Source of the DNA: Posidonia oceanica
Lineage: Eukaryota; Streptophyta; Magnoliopsida; Alismatales; Posidoniaceae
Length of the DNA: 64,000 nt
NCBI GenBank assembly: GCA_037176725.1
Contig: JAZBRS010000020.1
Location: 82,468,001 to 82,532,000 of the forward strand
Reading direction: 5' to 3'
Shown in pieces: positions 32,718 to 43,315 of the stretch (position 1 is its first letter; every line of letters begins with the position of its first letter). The position numbers were made by a program, and so were the translations under genes. A model generated the notes under the pieces. The model was given only the letters and a program-made list of their open reading frames with translations, made no database searches and was not told the origin of the DNA.

Positions 32718-34346
32718 CTAGGGCATATACAACCGTAAATCAAATCTCAGCTCTCCACATGTGCCAAGAGATAAATGAGGCTCTTCTCCAGCCTTTAGAT
32801 TCCCAACGGTCGCCTGAACGAAAGGATTCAGCTGTTGGCAGGCAATGATGAATTTCACTAACTTGGGGTGAAGAGATAGGTTGGCCACCTCGGCCCCAAC
32901 CGCTCCCCGAGATCGCTTCTTGGGTCCGCAACCCACTAGATCCTCCAGCATGGTCCACTCCTTGACCATCAAGCTTGCCATCACGTGCGTACGCCGACTC
33001 AGAGCATCGGCGACCACATTGGCCTTCCTAGGGTGGTAGGACAAGCTGAAATCATAGTCCTTCAAATACTCCACCGACCTCCGCTGCCGCATGTTGAGAT
33101 CCTTTTGAGTGAAGATATACTTTAGGCTCTGGTGATCTGTGATGACCTCAAACTGCTCCCCATACAGGTAGTGTCGCCAGAGCTTTGACGTGAACACCAT
33201 GGCAGCCATCTCCAAATCATGAGTCGGGTAGTTCTTTTCATTGTCCTCCAGTTGGCGAGAGGCATACGCCACCACATTGCTGTGCTGCATTAGAACACCA
33301 CCCAACCCAACACCGCTGGCATCATTGTAAACGGTGAAGCCACCACTTCTAGAAGGCAGGGTCAGAACAGGAGCTGAGGTCAAATGGACCTTTAACTCGT
33401 TAAAGCTCTCCTCGCAATCATGGTCCCAGATAAACAGAACCCTCTTCTTGGTTAGAGCTGTCAGGGATGATGCAACAGAAAAGAAATCTCTGATAAACCT
33501 CCTATAGTAACCCACCAACCCTAGGAAACTTCTGATCTTCGTCACAGTCCTAGGCCTCTCCCAACTACTAACTGCCTCAACCTTGGCAGGATCCACTCTG
33601 ATGCCTTCTCCAGAGATAAGGTGGCCGAGGAACATAACCTCGCTCAACCAGAACTCGCACATGGAGAATTTAGCATATAGTTGGTGCTGCCTTAGAGTAT
33701 CCAGCATTGCCCTTAGGTGTTGAGCATGAGTTTCCACATTAGGAGAGTAGATTAGAACATCATCAACAAAGACCACAACAAACTGGTCCAAGAATGGCCT
33801 GAAAATCCTGTTCATCAGATCCATGAATGCGGTAGGAGCATTGGTTAAGCCGAATGGCATAACCGTAAACTCGTAGTGGTCGTATCACGTCCGGAAGGCA
33901 GTCTTTCGAATGTCCAAGTTGTGTATTCTCAATTGGTGATACCCTGATCTCAGATCTATCTTCGAGAACACCAAAATAGACTACAACTAATCGAATAGGT
34001 CATCAATACAGGGCAAGGGATACTTGTTCTTCACAGTGATTTGGTTCAGCATTCGGTAATCTATACATGATCGAAGTGAACAATCCTTCTTGCAAACAAA
34101 CAAGACAAGCGCTCCCCACGGAGATACACTCGGCCTGTTAAAACCCTTGTCCAGCAATTCCTACAGCTGAACCTTAAGCTCCCTCAACTCTACAGGTGTC
34201 ATGCGGTAAGGAGCCTTCGAAACTGCACTAGAACCCGAAACCAGCTCAATGGAGAACTCTACCTCGCTGCGAGGTGGCATACCAGGCATGTTGTCAAGAA
34301 AAACGTCGGGATATTCACACACTATAGAAATGTTGTGAACACCCAA
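32718..34346 (-). pseudogene. Reverse transcriptase and RNase H of Del1
   Basis: Starts in the CEYPDVF...PGMPPRSEVEFSIELV region (34346-34161) and, after stops near 34158, 33970 and 33887, continues as one 380-residue open frame (33860-32718). RT has [12 protein letters not shown] and FVDD. RNase H has [21 protein letters not shown] and ITDHQSLKY, and the frame ends with a [15 protein letters not shown] motif and a linker. All pieces from 34346 are in one phase, but the protease upstream is in another, so a frameshift lies near 34375. Confidence 0.92.
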
Positions 34347-34447
34347 CTCGGAGAAGTGGAGGTGACTATACTAGCCAGGTACCCTACACAGCCCTTGGCC
34401 AATGACTTGTAAGCCTTTGTAGCTAAAATGACAAATTTGGGCTCACC

Positions 34448-34801
34448 CTAGCACACACCATGCACAAAGAAGGAATCATCACCAGTTGCTCCAAAGTATA
34501 CCCTCCTCTGAGCACAGTCGATCAAAGTAGACTGCTGACCCAGCCAGTCCATGCCCAAAATCACGTCATACTCTTGCATGTCTATGAGAATGAGAGTGGC
34601 ATCGAACTCTCGACCATTCAGCTCTAGCTTGACTGACTGCAGATACCTCCAAGCTAAACTATGCTCCCTTAGCGGCGTCACCACATCAAGGTGAAAGACT
34701 AGCTGAGCTGGTCTATCCTCCATTTCCACCGCAAATGACTCGGAGACATAGGAGAAGGTACTCCTCGAGTCAAAAAGAATCTTGGCCATCTGGCCTACCA
34801 C
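34448..34801 (-). pseudogene. Aspartic protease of Del1 with altered active site
   Basis: A 117-residue open frame has ILFDSRSTFSYVS at its start and MQEYDVILGMDWL later, the two landmarks of gypsy proteases. The catalytic triad should be D-S-G, but the third codon at 34763-34765 (minus strand) is AGG, Arg, a single G-to-A change from a Gly codon. It is in the same phase as the gag start at 36052. Confidence 0.88.
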
Positions 34802-34949
34802 AAGAAAAGAACCTAATGGCCAAGCACAACCAACAATATCCCCAATTAAGCAAATAGTTCAGAATACAGGGGAATTACAGCAAAATATACAAAGGGTTAC
34901 ACACCCCAAAGATCTACCAATTCTTACCCTCTACTACATCACCAGAAGG

Positions 34950-36052
34950 CCCCGAGTCGGGGGTAGTGACGGTAAAAACATGTCCCCTAGTCGACTGATG
35001 CTGCGATGCACTCCCTGCTCTCTTGGGAGGATCAGGACAAGACCTCTGGACATGCTCCGGTCTCCCACAGTTGTAGCACACCGGCTGACTCTGACCTGGC
35101 GCTTACTGCGATCGAGGGCAGTTCGCAACAAAGTGACCCACCTGGCCACACTAGAAGCACTGAATGTCTCTCGGCCCACTAGAACTTGTAGGGATGGGAC
35201 CACCACCGTTGCTTCCTGTAGAACTGTGCTGGGCACCAGCAACACCTCCGGACCTGTCCTTCCTTCTCTTCCCAGTGCCACCCGCACTGCTAGAACTCGG
35301 CATGCTGGAGAAGGAAAACCAGGAAGCAAAAGACATCTTGGACTTCCCCTTGGGACGACCATCCATATACTACTTATACTCGTCCTCGAAGCGAGAAGCC
35401 ATCTCCACCATCTCAGCCACGGTCTGGCATCAGCTAGCCATCACCTTCAGCTTCAACCGGGGTTGGAGATCCTCCAAGAACCTCTTCGCCCGCCGCTCCT
35501 CAGAGTCGAAGACTAGGGTGAAATGCTCTAGATGGGCAAATGCAGCTTTGTACTCGGCCACAGTCATATTGCCCTGCTGCAAATTTTGGAATTCTCAGTC
35601 AAACTTATCCCGCACATGATCGGGAAAGTACTTCTCGTTGAAGGCTGCCTCGAAATCCTTCCACTTGATTTCGACCGTCACAGATTCCGGGAACTTCAGC
35701 TGCCGCACGACTTCCATCACTGGTCCACATCACCCTCCAGCAGATAGGTAGCCAACCGCACCCAATGCTCTGTCGGACTTGCCATGTTGTCCAATATCTT
35801 CTCGACCCTCTGCAGCCACACCTCGCTCTCTTCAGGCCTATCCTTGCCTTTGAACGTCGGCGCATGTAACTTATTCAGCTGGTGTAACCACAGATCTCTT
35901 GACGATCCACTTGAGCTACATTTGCTGAAAGGATGTGAGATCCCAAGCACCAAGTTCCGCAACTCGGCCTGCATTCCCTGCCATCCACTTTCCTCCCGAG
36001 ACACAGACTCGTTAGCAGGGGCCTTGCCCTTACTACGACCTCGGCGAGACAT
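34950..36052 (-). pseudogene. gag: Gag of Del1 with two zinc knuckles
   Basis: Start ATG at 36052 (MSRRGRSKGK). The N-terminus has LHQLNKLHAPTFKG, typical of this lineage. A TGA at 35717-35719 falls in the expected Trp pair. The capsid core (about 35700-35380) is in another phase at first and contains TGA 35595-35597, a TGA near 35430 and TAG 35370-35372. The C-terminal part has two CCHC knuckles: one at 35118-35159, itself interrupted by TAG 35151-35153, and one at about 35045-35080 (CYNCGRPEHVQRSC). It would form the particle and bind RNA. Confidence 0.85.
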
Positions 36053-36202
36053 CCTACGACAAGAGAGAACAAACTACCTGTACCAAAATCAGAGAAACAG
36101 AAGTCATGGTAAAACCAACAGGTGCAGACGCAATCTTGACATGCATTCCTATAGAGTCACTAGACCGAACACTCCTAGACTAGTGCGACCTAGTGAACCT
36201 GG

Positions 36203-36214
36203 GCTCTGATACCA
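36203..36214 (-). promoter_or_regulatory. Primer-binding site of Del1
   Basis: On the minus strand it reads TGGTATCAGAGC, the usual match to initiator tRNA-Met in plant gypsy elements, three bases inside the end of the LTR at 36218. Confidence 0.92.
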
Positions 36215-36217
36215 ATC

Positions 36218-39200
36218 TGTAATGACCCATGTTGCCACTCACAAGATTCATTAGCCCAAATAAATTTAAACATACACAAATGGTAAATTTACAAATAATT
36301 ACAGGCTAATACAACTGATATCTGCTAGGAACCTGCGGTGGATGGCTACGTGATTCTGACTATGTGCATTATAAATGCAAACCGCTGTAGATATCCCGTT
36401 TTGGCACTCTCCTTGCAATTTTGAGTACCATTACACTATAGCATGCTTCATTCATCATTAGAGGCCTTTCTCTCAGCCCAAGTACTCTCCAAGGGCCCAT
36501 TTTCTAGTCTGGACTGTTAGATGCAGCATTTGATGTGTCCAATGTTAGACGCGTGTTTCACTGCGTTCTATGTTGAACGCTGGAAACTCAGCATTCTACG
36601 TTGAAAGCTTGATTTCCAACGTTCAACATGTCCAACTCAGTTTATTTCCAAATCTGTCAACTTCCTTTTTGGACCCAATCCAATTTTCAATGTCAAACGG
36701 GTCCATGTTCCTTATATGTAGAGCGTAGTCTCCTCATTGATTGATTGACTCATGTTCCCTTGATTTCGAGGCCAAATTTGGCAAGTTCACAGCCTAGGTG
36801 TGTTGAACGCTGGCTCTGCTAGCATCCAACGTAGAACGTTGGATTCCCAGCGTTCTATAACCTGCAATTGTGTTCTACAACTTTCCTTATTTGGACAAAT
36901 TCGAAAATCAAATCCTTACCTTCTTTAGAGGTCCATTGACCAATCTATAACTTAATCTGAGCCTAATCATTGCTAACCAATCTTTAATGGGTGAATATTC
37001 CTTCATTTTGGCAGTTGGCCATCGGGTGGTCGTTGAACGCTAGGATTCCAGCGTTCAACATAGAATGCTGGATTTCAAGCGTTCAACACTTCTGAATTGG
37101 AAACTTTTTTCTACAGCTGCCTAATCTTGCCAAATTTGAGTATTGTTGCCAAATTCGTTTCTCCCCTGCTTCTATATAAGCAGGGGTACCCTAGCCTTGA
37201 GAGGGGGACAGAGATTGGAATTTTAGACCTGAGAGAAACCAAGTAGAGAGTTAGAGAGAAAGGAGAGTTGAGAAAGCTAGTCTCCTTATGTCATCTTCAA
37301 CCACGTCACGTCGGCATACTGCATCTTCATAAATAAAATGGGGTTTTTCTTTTAGTATTTTGCATATCGAATTTATTTTCTTATATTGTTGTAGCTAGGA
37401 ATATTCATACTTAGTTGCAACTGGAGGGATAAAACCCCTTGGGTAAGTATTCTTCCTTTTATCCCATGTCACTTTTTTAATTTACCTTGAACCACTTACT
37501 ACACTTTATTAATCTGCCTTTTTAATATTGTTTTGCGAGGAAAAGAAGAAGAAGAAGAAGCTCACTGGCACGGGCACCCTTGGGCAACGCTGGCGTTGTC
37601 CCAAGGTAGCTGAACCCACACACTTTACATCTCCCAAGGCGTCTTGAGGGCCAGTGAAAGCGAACCGAGAGTAGCAATCACACATCAGCTTCATCACCTG
37701 TGGAGTGACGGGTCAAATACAAGCAAAAGGGGACGTCGAGAAAGCAAACAAGACAAACAAGCTTTTCTCTTCCAAAACCCTGTATCCACAACCGCTACTT
37801 GCTTGCACCTGCAACTAAAACCACAACGAAAACACGTGAGTGACTAGAAATGTCACCTAGCACACACCCCATGAAAAACCACGTCAAACCGGAATAAAAC
37901 CTCAATGCGGAAATAAACCGGATCCAAGATCAATCCAAAATCATTTATCATTTAATTTCATTTAAATCATTTTCTCCAAAGCTATAAGTCATTCCATTGA
38001 AATCACTATTTATTCAAAGCTCAGTTATCAAATCACAGCCCATTGGCCAAAACTCGGCAACTGCCACAACGCCGCAAGGGCGGAAAAACTCAAGGCCCAC
38101 TTTGGTTAAAAATCTCAAACCACAAGCCCCACGGGCAGAAAACAAAATAAGTCGTGTTGCTCGGTGCCAAGCAACCAACTCTGGCCCACAAGTAGTCGCC
38201 AAGGCGCACTGCACAGCCATGGTCACCCGCCCTGTGGAGGAGCGTGCCTGTCCCAACGTCCTCCCACCTGAAGGAGCCTCAAAAGCAATCCCCACCAGGG
38301 AAAGCTACTCGCCCCACCTGAGCGAACTGTCCTCACTTGGGATAAGATCACAGGGCATGCACTATTGGCACCCAAAACTCAGTGCACGAACCTCTCAAGG
38401 CTCCTCAGCACCCAATGGCGAGTCTGGGTACCCATAGCAATTAGGGTATCACGTTCAGCTACGTAAGAGTATCATACCTCCTGTGTCCGCTGCCACGATC
38501 CCACTAGGTACGGACGTCACCCCGACCCCCAGACCTCAATCTCGGAGATGTGTCTGACACACCAGGAATGTCGTCACATTCCCGGGTCCAGGCGACACTC
38601 ACCTCGATATCTTGGCCCCAACCGAAACACTACAAAACTCCTTTGGAAACACATCCACATTTTCCTCAAAACTCATTTTCGAAATCATTTTCATACCATC
38701 CGATAATCCTCAAAATTAATACATTACATAACATTAATTACACTAATTAAAAACCATCTAAAAGCACCCTTAGAATAGACTCCGGGTTTGGTTCGGCAGA
38801 TCGAAATAGTTTGGTCGACCGGACCAGGGACCTGTGTCCACTTCCAGGTTCAGGTTCAGTCAACCTGACCAAGGACCTGTCATGCCGAGAGCTCAATCGA
38901 TAGACTGAATGGATTCGGTTGACCGAACCTGGGCTCAAAGGCATACTCAGGAACATATTCGGCATACTAAAGGAAACCGGCATACCGAACCAGGCGATTG
39001 TTTGAAAAACAGAGGGCTAAGACCCATAATCACAAAAATCTGATCCACCAACACATCCAACCAAAACCAATATACAATATATCAAAATGAGCATATTGAA
39101 ACAAGGAATCATTCAACACCAAGATCGCACTATTCCATGGCATAAAACGCTCAAAATCCTTAAAGGACTATTAATTGAACAGTATAAACCAAAACTAAAT

Positions 39201-40292
39201 AGCTTCGATTAAAAATCACATAATCATCCTAAAATCATGAAATCACTTCTATCATGCAAGAATCATCACAAGGAACACAACCATATCATTATTAAGCTAT
39301 TTAGAGGAGAAAAGTGAGGTGTGCACCTTCAAGACGGGCTACACCCACTGTCTTCTCCGGCGACGACCACCTCAGCCTCCGGCGACCACCTGCGGTTCCA
39401 GGCGCCTCGAGACCTTCCTTAGAGCTTGTTTGACCACTGGAAGAAGACCGGAGACCACTCGAGTTCGAGATCGCTGCACCCATCTCACAGTCACCCATTG
39501 AGCCAATTTAAACCATCGGAGAGGGGAAAACAAACCCAACTCAACACTGTGAAGCTCGACTCACCTTCACCGGCACTCGATCACAAGGGAGGAGTTCATC
39601 GATGATGTCACCTCTTCAGGACGGCCCAACGCTCATTGGGTAGGGGCGACCTCTAGGTGCAGAGCTCCAACACTTTGCCCATTGGCTCACACACACACAC
39701 AGAGGAAAGGAGGAGGAGGAGAAGTTCGGGGGAGGGTGGAAAGAGAAGGAAGAAGGAGGAGTGAGGAGGAAAGGAGGAGAAAGGAGATGGAGGAGAGGAT
39801 AAGCTTGGGAAAAGGCGTATGTTCACCGACTTGCAGAGCATAGCAGCGTACGCACGTGCAAGAGAGAGAGAGATAGATGTGGAGTGCGGAAGACGTGAGT
39901 TACTGGGCATGCAGATTTAAAGGCACAACTCGGGAGACTGCAGACACATGGGTGCCAACCATTCCTTGCAAATGCAGGTTCTTGCTCCCTCACCAACCAG
40001 CACCCGCTCCACAAAACATGCTGTCGCAACTGCACAACAGTGCAGGGTGGGGTCCACGTGCAGAATCTTGCACAGGCACTAGCCTACATTGCACAACACA
40101 CCCACAAAGGACCAGAATGCAAATATTATAAAATATAGGGACAGAAGGACAACAAAGCTAAGGACCAAACCAAAAGCCGGTCCCACCAACACACCACAAA
40201 AAGAGCCACGCGGGCCAATAACACCCGTCTATAATTAAAAGAATTCATTGAATCTGTATAATTACAAGGGAAATGAATTCTCGGGTGTTACA
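36218..40292 (-). repeat. 5' LTR of Del1 (4.1 kb)
   Basis: Minus-strand sense begins TGTAACACCCGAGAATTC and ends GGGTCATTACA. It holds hairpin modules of the GTTGAACGCTGG type (36525-36640, 36800-36865, 37030-37092), a perfect palindrome with a TATA core (37163-37186), a GAA microsatellite (37545-37561), and GC-rich stretches near 38200-38440. ORFs in it are scattered and not convincing. One complete LTR only is visible, so I cannot compare it with its partner. Confidence 0.85.
37163..37186. promoter_or_regulatory. Palindrome with TATA core in the Del1 LTR
   Basis: CCCCTGCTT (37163-37171) and AAGCAGGGG (37178-37186) flank CTATAT, giving TATATAAG on the plus strand and CTTATATAG on the minus strand. 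It could be a core promoter on either strand. The element is on the minus strand. Confidence 0.6.
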
Positions 40293-40931
40293 GTTTCACA
40301 ACACTAACAAGAATGGAAATAACGGGAAGAAATATATCCATCATATAAAGGCACGAGTAAATTAACTGCAAAAGAAATATCTCAGTCAAACTGAAAGTGA
40401 GTGTCGATGGTAACAATGAATTAATATTAAAAAGCATTTACTTCGTAGTAAGGCAACAATATAACCTTGCAGCAATCAGTCATTATAATACTTTTCCTTG
40501 AAAATGGTAAACAGAAGCATCACAATTTTTTTTTACCAGGTATGCATTTTACACCACTAAAAAACAGACGTCATATCTAACAAAAGAAAACATTTAACAA
40601 TACTGGAAGATTTGTCAACATCTCACCTCATCCATCATATTGCAGTCTATTATATTTTACTTAGAAAACCGTGAGATCAAAGTTATACAAAGCTACAGAA
40701 ATGTTATATTTTATTACTTTATTATATTTTATTATGTATGGAAACAAATCAAAACTGCCTTCCCTTTATTATATTTTATTGCTGAAACCAAATGATATTC
40801 AAAATCTATGTAAATAAAATAAAATCATGTTATTCGCCTAAATCTCCTTGTTCTTAAACTTTACTCGTTGTGATTTTATTTTAATCCTAATTCTATGTAG
40901 GTATCACATGGATTATTTTCTTCTTCAAGAT

Positions 40932-41427
40932 TGTTAGAATTTTTAGGCAAATATCAACAATAATATGATTGAATATAAAATGATATAAACAAAAATAATG
41001 AATAATTAACAATAAAGAGAATGAACAAGAATGTTCTTAGCTTTTGGTGAAGCAGGATGGATCTCTTAACTTGAAGAAGAAAATCCACCCTCAAGCACAA
41101 GGATTTTCCGATTTCTCTCTAAGGATACGACGCCAATATCTCCAAAAGTGTAAGCCTTTTGAGATCTTCGAATCGTATTGTAATGTTATATGCCAGAGGG
41201 AAAAGGAAAAGAAAGAAGAAGAAGTAAAAGAGATTTTTCTCTCTTGTTGTTCCCAAAACACAACAATGAAATATATAAAGGAGAGAAGACACATTGTAGG
41301 TCAACACTATTTCCACCACAAAAGGAAATAACATAATCATAAAGAATACACATAATGATAGAGTAAATGATATATTAAAAGATATTTTAAATTCGATAAT
41401 TAAAGCCAAAATTGTTATATTACAACA
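40932..41427 (-). repeat. Candidate small solo LTR, copia-like
   Basis: On the minus strand the segment starts TGTTGTAATATAACA, has a TTTATATATTTC TATA-like site about 150 bases in, and ends AAATTCTAACA. The TG...CA ends and 496-bp length fit a small copia LTR. The flanking 5-mers (AAGAT left, AAAGC right) do not match, and no primer site or polypurine tract follows, so this is tentative. Confidence 0.35.
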
Positions 41428-41439
41428 AAAGCTTCCCAA

Positions 41440-41690
41440 TTGCCTGAAGCTACTGAGTTGCCAAATCCATTCGAAGAAGGAGCCAGAGGATCGTAGGCCG
41501 ACTCAGCTACAACCAAATTTGCGCCACTAGGAATAGCCTCATGAGCTATGGAAATAGCAATAGAAGTGGCAATAGCCTGAGCATCATGGTTTGCTTGGGT
41601 TTAGTCTCACTCCTGCTGCATATGCTGAATGGTTTGAGAAATAGCCTCAGACTTTTGACCTGATAAGAGATTATCTACTCAACCAGCCAT
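41440..41690 (-). pseudogene. Unassigned coding relic
   Basis: The minus strand reads as a mostly open stretch with QTIQHMQQE, two stops, then DAQAIATSIAISIAHEAIPS and VVAESAYDPLAPSSNGFG. Composition looks protein-like. I do not recognise the family. It could be a piece of a host gene or of an unrelated transposon. Confidence 0.35.
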
Positions 41691-41696
41691 TAGATT

Positions 41697-42010
41697 TAAA
41701 ATTTGAAATAAAATTGAAGATAAATTCCTACCCTGATTTCTAAAATTATAGAATTCTTATTCAGCCACATGCACCAAATAACAGCTAGGACGAGCATGTT
41801 CCAACAATGTAAGCTTAAATTAAACTTAATATAAGTAAACAAGGAGAAGATGTCGTGGATATGGATATAGTTGATGCAATCATAGTTATGCAGAAAAAAG
41901 CTCCAAACTGCCAAAACAACCGGACAAGACAAAAAAAAAAGAGATGTAGATTTCAAATCATATCCACAAAAAATACAATGAATTGGACCAGTTCAACATT
42001 TCCTAGTTAA
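41697..42010 (-). pseudogene. LINE zinc-RVT relic
   Basis: Minus strand. GPIHCIFCGYDLKSTSLFF, then LSCPVVLAVWSFF and later WNMLVLAVIWCMWLNKN match the spacing of the zf-RVT region near the end of plant LINE ORF2 (Cys pair, hydrophobic LFxxC, then a xxIWxxWxxRN-like end). A TGA upstream stands where Trp is usual. It is a short remnant, unrelated in position to the full LINE. Confidence 0.6.
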
Positions 42011-42127
42011 ATTTTCTCTAAATAGAATTTTATTGTGCAAAACAAGTCATGCAAAAATTTTTATTTTCACATAATTTTTCCAAATATTATACTTGAGCTG
42101 GGTTCCGTTTTTGAATCATTGATGGGA

Positions 42128-42686
42128 CTGAATGCCTCTCGGCCCATTGGAACTTGTCCGGCTGGGACCACCGACGTTGCCTCCTGCAGAACTTTGCTGG
42201 GCACCAGAAACACCTCTGGACCTGTCCTTCCTTCTCTTCCCAGTGCCACCCGCGCTGCTAGAACTCAGCATGCCAGAGAAGGAAAATCGGGAAGCAAAAG
42301 ACGTCCTGGACTTCCCCTTGGGATGACCTTCCATATACTACTTATACTCGTCCTCGAAGCGAGAAGCCATCTCCACCATCTCAGCCACGGTCTGGCACTG
42401 GCTAGCCATCACCTTCAGCTTCAACTGGGGTTGGAGACCCTCCAAGAACCTCTTCGCCCACCGCTCCTCAGAGTCGAAGACTTGGGTGAAACGCTCCAAA
42501 TGGGCAAATGCAGCTTCGTACTCGGCCACAGTCATATTGCCCTGCTGCAAATTTTGGAAGTCTCAGTCAAACTTATCCCGCACATGATCGGGAAAGTAAT
42601 TCTCGTTGAAGATGCAGACTGCTCTCCTCCCGAGACACAGACTCGTTAGCAGGGGCCTTGCCCTTACTACGACCTTGATGAGACAT
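42128..42686 (-). pseudogene. gag: Gag of Del2, deleted
   Basis: ATG at 42686 (MSHQGRSKGK). The deletion removes most of the N-terminal domain and puts the capsid core out of phase. The remaining core (42550-42341, MTVAEYEAAFAHLERF) is open. It shares TGA 42563-42565 and TAG 42338-42340 with Del1 at the same residues. The zinc-knuckle part is missing at the left truncation. Confidence 0.85.
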
Positions 42687-42840
42687 CCTGCGACAGGAGA
42701 GAACAGACTACCTGTACCAAAATCAGAGAAACAAACAGAAATCATGGTAAAACCAACAGGTGCAGACGTAATCATGACATGCATTCCTATGGAGTCACTA
42801 GATCGAACACTCCTAGACTAGTGTGACCTAGTGAACCTGG

Positions 42841-43315
42841 GTTCTGATACCAATCTGTAACGACCTGTGTCACCACTCACAAGATTCATTAGCCAAAATA
42901 AATTTAAACATACACAAATGCTAAATTTACAAATAATTACAGGCTAATACAACTAATATCTGCCAGGAACCTGCAGTGGATGGCTATGTGACTCCGACTA
43001 TGTGCATTATAAATGCAAACCACTGTAGATATCCCGTTTTGGCACTCCCCTTGCAATTTTGAGTACCATTACACTATAGCATGCTTCATTCATCATTAGA
43101 GGCCTTTCTCTTAGCCCAAGTACTCTCCAAGGGTCCATTTGCTAGTCTAGACCATTAGACGCAACATTTGATGCGTCCAATGTTAGACGCGTGTTTCACT
43201 ACATTCTACGTTGAACGCTGGAAACTCAGCGTTCTACATTGAACGCTTGATTTCCAACGTTCATCATGTCCAACTCAGTTTATTTCCAAATCTGTCAACT
43301 TTCCTTTTTGGACCC
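42841..43315 (-). repeat. Primer site and partial 5' LTR of Del2
   Basis: The minus-strand primer site reads TGGTATCAGAAC, one G-to-A change from Del1. The LTR starts at 42856 and matches Del1 36218-36690, including the first hairpin module (43150-43270). It stops at GACCC, 43311-43315, where element B begins; GACCC is the predicted target duplication of B. Confidence 0.88.

Larger units (their letters stand above)
32030..40292 (-). mobile_element. Del/Tekay-type Ty3/gypsy element Del1
   Basis: Minus-strand element: 5' LTR 36218-40292, primer site 36203-36214, gag, protease, RT-RNase H and the first part of the integrase. The rest lies left of the window because element A was inserted within the integrase core at 32029/32030. 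The long LTR starting TGTAACACCC, the two zinc knuckles and the RT style ([18 protein letters not shown]) fit the Del/Tekay chromoviruses. The chromodomain cannot be seen because that end is cut off. Many stops and a protease active-site change show it is dead. Confidence 0.88.
40293..42127. other. AT-rich DNA between the two Del copies
   Basis: 1.8 kb of AT-rich sequence outside both Del copies. It contains a candidate small solo LTR, a short coding relic and a LINE-like zinc-RVT relic listed separately. From 40293 to about 40930 I see nothing recognisable. Confidence 0.6.
42128..43315 (-). mobile_element. Second Del copy (Del2), internal deletion and truncated
   Basis: Minus strand. Holds gag from the proline/serine region to the start, the primer site (42841-42852) and the first 460 bp of the 5' LTR (42856-43315) before element B cuts it. 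The left limit at about 42128 is where similarity to Del1 (about 35160) begins. Relative to Del1, about 345 bp of gag (Del1 about 35643-35988) are gone, joining AACGAGAAT to GAGACACAG-side sequence near 42612-42630. Confidence 0.88.

Noticed and set aside
40293..40930. Possible host gene in AT-rich DNA
   Set aside because: No open frame or motif on either strand.
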